From Myxocyprinus asiaticus (Eukaryota; Chordata; Actinopteri; Cypriniformes; Catostomidae), in the NCBI RefSeq assembly GCF_019703515.2, contig NC_059393.1, forward strand, positions 15,620,501 to 15,684,500: a DNA stretch of 64,000 nt, read 5' to 3'. The notes beneath the pieces were generated by a model. It saw only the letters and a program-made list of their open reading frames with translations, was not told the DNA's origin and searched no databases. Below are positions 59,816-64,000 of this stretch, piece by piece; position 1 is the stretch's first letter, and every line of letters begins with the position of its first letter. The position numbers and the translations under genes were made by a program.

Positions 59816-60144
59816 ATCTCTTTAAAAAAAATTCTAATTGTAATAGTAATTTTTCACATTATTAATGTCCTGACTATACATTGTTATCAGTTGAATGCCA
59901 CTTTGGTGGATAAAAGTACCAATTTATTTCCATGAGAGCAAAATCTGAACATTATTCCAAACTTTTAGCCGCCAGTGTATTTTAGCATTTATCAACTGGC
60001 CCCCATTCACTCTCATTGAAAGCGCCTTGTAGTCTTTTTTTTTTTTTTTTTTCATAAACAAGGACAGAGTCCTAAATTATTACTAATTGCCACAAATGCT
60101 ATTGATTGATCTTCACTTGTATTTAACACAGAATATTTCTTTAA

Positions 60145-61756
60145 TGGTTCTTTAAATAGGCTCTTTTTAACTGCTTCTTTCTTTTTCTTTCTTTCTTTTT
60201 GTGGTGAAATATGGACGTTCTTGATAGGTTTCATGCGATTTACACAAGTAGGTGAGAAATGTGAATCTTTACACTTCTCAACCTCCTCTCAGGATTTTAA
60301 TTTTTTTCCTCCACCCACAAGTAAATTATCAACCATCTCTGACATCAAAGCAGCTTTCATTATTATCATACTCTGAGGAGCACAGATCTCAAAAGCCTTT
60401 AGGTAAATACTCAATTAATATTGCTTCCATCAATGTGATGATGAAGGACTCTCTGAACATTGGGTGAGAGGAGGGCAGACAAGAAAACAGGAATGTTTCA
60501 TTGGCATCAGCTAGTGTATAATTGGCTTGTAAAAGTCTAATTAGTCTTGCAACCTGCAGGAAGGCATTGAACACAAACAAAATTATAATATGCAATGCGC
60601 TAGCTGTCGGGCGACTGTTTTTCCATCAGTGAGTGTTAGTCATGTACATATGCTTCAATTAGCTCAAAGAAAATTGTGTTTGACAGGAAACTTGAAATAA
60701 GCTGTCTATCTTTCCCTCTATTATTTAATATTTGTCTATCATTTTAATAGCTATATGCATACATTTTTTTATTTCTGCGGGTCATAGGCTATTTACTGTA
60801 AAATTGCTTGCATGTTCCATAAATAATGATGATTTTGAAATTTTCCAGTTCCAGTCTAGCGTTAAGCTACAGTATGAGGATTATTAGAAACATCTCTTCA
60901 TGTATATGATGACAACTTAAGATCTGTTGGTTGCCACGGCAGCAGTGTGTGCTGTCAGCCGCATGCTCACCTTGAATGAATGTAGACCTGTGGGACTCGA
61001 GTAACAGCATTTAGAGACGGCAGATGGAGGGTGGAGTGGAAGTGCGTCAATCACCAAGTACCGGTACACGCCCACAGCAACGAGCGTTGTTTGTGTACGG
61101 CCCAAGATACTGAAAGACACCAGCTGCCTCGTTCCCAGGTCTCACCTCAGCGACAGCACACAACAAGTCAACACCCTTCTATGCTCATATCCTGTAGTTA
61201 TAGCCCTTGCTTGATTATTGTTTATTTTCGGTGTACTTTACTATTGGTTATTAAAGGAAAAGTTCAACCAAAATGAAAATTCTACTCTACCTCACATTAG
61301 AGTGTGCCCTACATCCTATTCTATGATGATCCACTCCAAGTGGCATGCTCTTTGGGGTTGGCAGGTATGTCCAGTTGCTATGACAACAGGCCAGCATGTA
61401 GTCGTCCTCATTGGTGGCGTGGTGCTCGAGGGGGTCTCTTTTGACTGGGTAGGGGGACAGGGCGTTCAACTAGAGATTGACACAACAGTCTGTTCTCGCA
61501 CGGAACAGCGTGTCCTCTCTATAGATGGCAGGATATTTTGAGCTTGGCTGAGAGTCTGATGCACAACTGCTACGTTACACCTGCACAAGAGAGTAATCAG
61601 AGGACAAATATGCCCTATCATGGCATTGTCCATCAAGGACATTTTGCTAAGACGTAAATGAATGCAAACAGTTTACACCCAAAGGTTTATTACACTGACA
61701 GCGGTTACAGCATGATTAAGTAGGCTAATCGTCTGCATTGCAACCAGGTCACCCCA
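60145..61756. other. Non-coding interval
   Basis: TTAA at 61251-61254 with AGGAAAAGTTCAACC then AAAATGAAAATTC is a lone Angel-like end. A plus-strand frame at 61218-61541 starts inside it and has no recognisable domain. Confidence 0.45.
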
Positions 61757-63085
61757 GTAGGTGCACTCAATAATTTTTTTCCTCATTAAAAAAGTTTTGC
61801 CCTAAAAGAAACAACATGATTACAGGAATAAAATCAACATGTTGCTTCCGAAAGTTTGTGTACCTTGAAATCAGCCGCACTCAGCTGAATTACTGACAAG
61901 TGGCAGCCCCCATTAGACATTTTTTAATCAATTCAAACATGAACATATTTCCATATAGCGCTACTAATAGCACGTTGGGTAAGCAACCTCTGAGACATGG
62001 GCTCTAGTCCTGTGAGAATCAGGAAGTAATTGTGTTCACCTAAACAATAGTGAGCGCGATTTGGAGGTAGCATTTTCACTTAAAATTTTAATTTTTACTC
62101 CACTGATGGTTAAGTCGGCGCCATACTAGCAGACTCAGAGCAACTTGATTTTGGCCGAGGGTGTCACTCGTGATTCATTGAGAATCTTTTCCTTGTGAAA
62201 GTGCTTGATTTTGTATTTATGCCCTCGAGGCTTGCCGTATGTCTGTATGCATTGATTTCATTAGATATGCGCGGTGAGTGCAATTGCAGATGAAACATTC
62301 AGATCAGCCTGACATCTTGTCAGTTCTTCAGTAAAGAAGAAGCTAATTTGTCACTTGATGAGAACACATGACCCCGCCCTGGCAACAGAACGATTTTTTC
62401 AAGCAAGTTTGATGTTCTTTTTCAGTTTTTTAAGCCATTAACTCAGCAGGCAGTCCCGATGGTCAAGTGATTAATGGCTTCCCACTGGCAGACACTAATG
62501 CACGCTTTGTCTCTCCCCTACTGGCCAGCGATTCTGTAAATAAAGCTAATGCCTGAAAATCTGTGGATAATGTGGTGCCAGCTTTAGGTTTAGGATTGCG
62601 TTTTGGTTAGGGAGTAGAGTTAATAAAATTTGCATTCCTGTTGACTGTATTACATCATTTACAACAAAAATTACTTTTGGGGCCACTCTGTGGACATTTT
62701 GACTGGAAACTAGTGCTCACATGTGCCCATACGTTCACAAAACTTCCAGCTTTGGCCACTGGTGGCAGTGATTTGAATATCTGTAAGCACAGACCAATTT
62801 CAGCAGCAAAACTTTCAACCTACTGTTGCCAAATTCACATTGTGATCATGTTTAAAACCATGTATACTCACATGAGATGAAGAATCTAGTGATATCAGTA
62901 GTCTAATAAAAGCTGTTTTATTATAGGGAGCTGGGCTGCATCATGGGCACTGCCTTTTTGAGATCACATGACCGGCCGATTACTACAGATTTTATCATGG
63001 TAACTATAACTGAGCTATTACTGGACATTTTCAAGTGAATAAAGTAATCATGGCTGAGAATAGTGCATAGTGCATCAAGATGCCA
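61757..63085. mobile_element. GTGCA-type TTAA element interrupted by a 1-kb insertion
   Basis: 61757-61814 and 62851-63085 are colinear with 5675-6080. Shared text includes GTGCACTCAATAATTTTTTT, ATTAAAAAAGTTTTG, GATGAAGAATCTAGTGATAT and TAAAAGCTGTTTTATT. The TTAA ends are decayed. Confidence 0.7.
61815..62850 (+). mobile_element. CATGATCACA-ended element, full-length copy
   Basis: Starts CATGATTACAGGAATAAAAT and ends CACATTGTGATCATG; the termini are inverted repeats (CATGATYACA). The copy at 32939 preserves the left end as CATGATCACACAGG. It interrupts the 61757-63085 element. Short frames only, so non-autonomous. Superfamily unknown. Confidence 0.68.
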
Positions 63086-64000
63086 TATCACCCAGGTAAA
63101 TTTACAGTACAGTATATATAACTACTTAGGGTACCTTAAAAAATTACCATCAGGCTATCTAATGCTGGATAAGGGACTGTAACAAAACAATAAATCTGGG
63201 TGCTTTTAATAAAAGGGTAGGTTGGCTTCTATAGAACATATAGTCTTGACTGAAAAGCAAATGAGTCATAGGTGTGACTGAATATGTATACAAGCACACA
63301 TTTTCATGAGTCATATGCATCCAGTAATAACAAAAATGTGTGAGAATTATGCCCCCCATCTTTTACAAGTAGTAAATTCAGGGCATAAACCTGACAGAAT
63401 GTCAGGTGTCCCATTTAAAATATAGCCTAACCTGACCGGGTTATGAGTCATCCACCAACACTAATGATAAGTCTGTGCAATGTAACTGCTGTAAAAAGTT
63501 ATAAAGTCCTAGCCTTTTCTCAGGAATGGCATACAGCTTCAATCAGCCATTTGACTGAATGATTTACAACTTGTGTATTGTTAGTGTCATGAGGATGATA
63601 TTAGGATATGCTCATAAATTGGATTCTCAGGGTGTTATGTAACACTAGTTTTGAATGTGAATGTAGATAAATGCTTGTGTACATACGCTAGCACAGCATT
63701 CTGTGCGACCAACAAAGGCAGTAACCACCATCCGTCCACCCCCACAGTGAGCTTGTAAACAAAATAAGAGCTCACACCTTACCGCTCAAAGATACAAGCG
63801 GTAAAATGTGAGTTTACACAAAGGTCAGCCAGAATTCAACCAGTACAGCCCAATGAAAGTTATATGAAAACAACTAATGTGCAGAAATTTAAAATTGTCT
63901 ACTAATAATGTCCAACAGCTATGTACATGCATCATGGGAGGTTTATGTCATTTGTCATTTTTCCTTAAAGTCATGAAAATTCTCACCACAGTGTTAATAA
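63086..64000. other. Non-coding interval, no recognised feature
   Basis: AT-rich. No gene, structured RNA or repeat that I can support. Confidence 0.5.

Larger units (their letters stand above)
58985..59979 (+). mobile_element. Tc1-like transposon, 5'-truncated, internally deleted
   Basis: The right terminal repeat reads GAGCAAAATCTGAACATTAT, TCCAAACTTTTAGCCGCCAG, TG, followed by TA at 59979-59980, the family's target dinucleotide. The leader (from about 58985) is intact up to the transposase start at 59161. The left terminal repeat is absent. It lies in nest host 2. It cannot move by itself and has lost one end. Confidence 0.8.
56945..60144. mobile_element. Large TTAA fold-back element, nest host 2
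   Basis: Second copy of the 36311-39083 family. The left end is decayed (AGGAATGTTATTGGTTCAG). The interior 57535-57900 is colinear with 36480-36870 plus 37660-37880. The right end reads GCCACAAATGCTATTGATTG and GAATATTTC with TTAA at 60141-60144. It carries an Angel-like element in its left arm and Tc1-related sequence in its right half. Confidence 0.68.

Noticed and set aside
61218..61541. 107-codon plus-strand frame
   Set aside because: It begins in a repeat end and resembles no known protein; composition does not distinguish it from chance.

Overview
The window looks like teleost fish chromosome, most likely from a cyprinid. It is AT-rich and full of (CA)n, (GA)n and (CT)n microsatellites. 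Its repeats match families I know from carp and zebrafish relatives: an L2-clade LINE with a UnaL2-type 3' tail, tRNA-derived and 5S-rRNA-derived SINEs, Tc1-like transposons, and many short TTAA-flanked fold-back elements of the Angel type. I found no host protein-coding exon, rRNA gene or functional tRNA gene that I can defend in 64 kb. It reads as intergenic or long-intron DNA.

Layout. 0-15 kb: dispersed MITEs, including four copies across the window of a CCCTTAC-ended family, a three-level nest at 2.15-3.6 kb, a 5S-derived SINE at 6.8-7.35 kb and a compound microsatellite at 14.7 kb. 15.4-19.3 kb: a nearly full-length but broken L2 LINE on the minus strand (endonuclease plus reverse transcriptase, interrupted once). 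22.7-23.5 kb: a roughly 120-bp-period tandem array. 25.1-26.8 kb: a tRNA SINE with an L2-type tail, a fold-back element with a tRNA-like core, and a small LTR retrotransposon without gag or pol. 28.6-30.8 kb: a hAT-type element with a perfect 8-bp target duplication, carrying a 79-bp tandem array that is split by a 1-kb fold-back element. 31-39 kb and 57-60 kb: two copies of a large TTAA-flanked fold-back element, each serving as a landing pad for further insertions (a SINE, Angel-like elements, Tc1). 40.3-46.1 kb: two full-length tRNA SINEs with target duplications and other fold-backs. 61.8-63.1 kb: a 1-kb element with CATGATCACA ends nested in another TTAA element.

How the parts relate. 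The LINE, now dead here, has the same kind of 3' tail as a nearby SINE, consistent with LINE-driven SINE mobilisation. The TTAA elements depend on transposases encoded elsewhere. Paralogous copies serve as empty-site controls that date several insertions relative to each other. All functional readings come from inspecting the sequence and from family knowledge; no database search was run.
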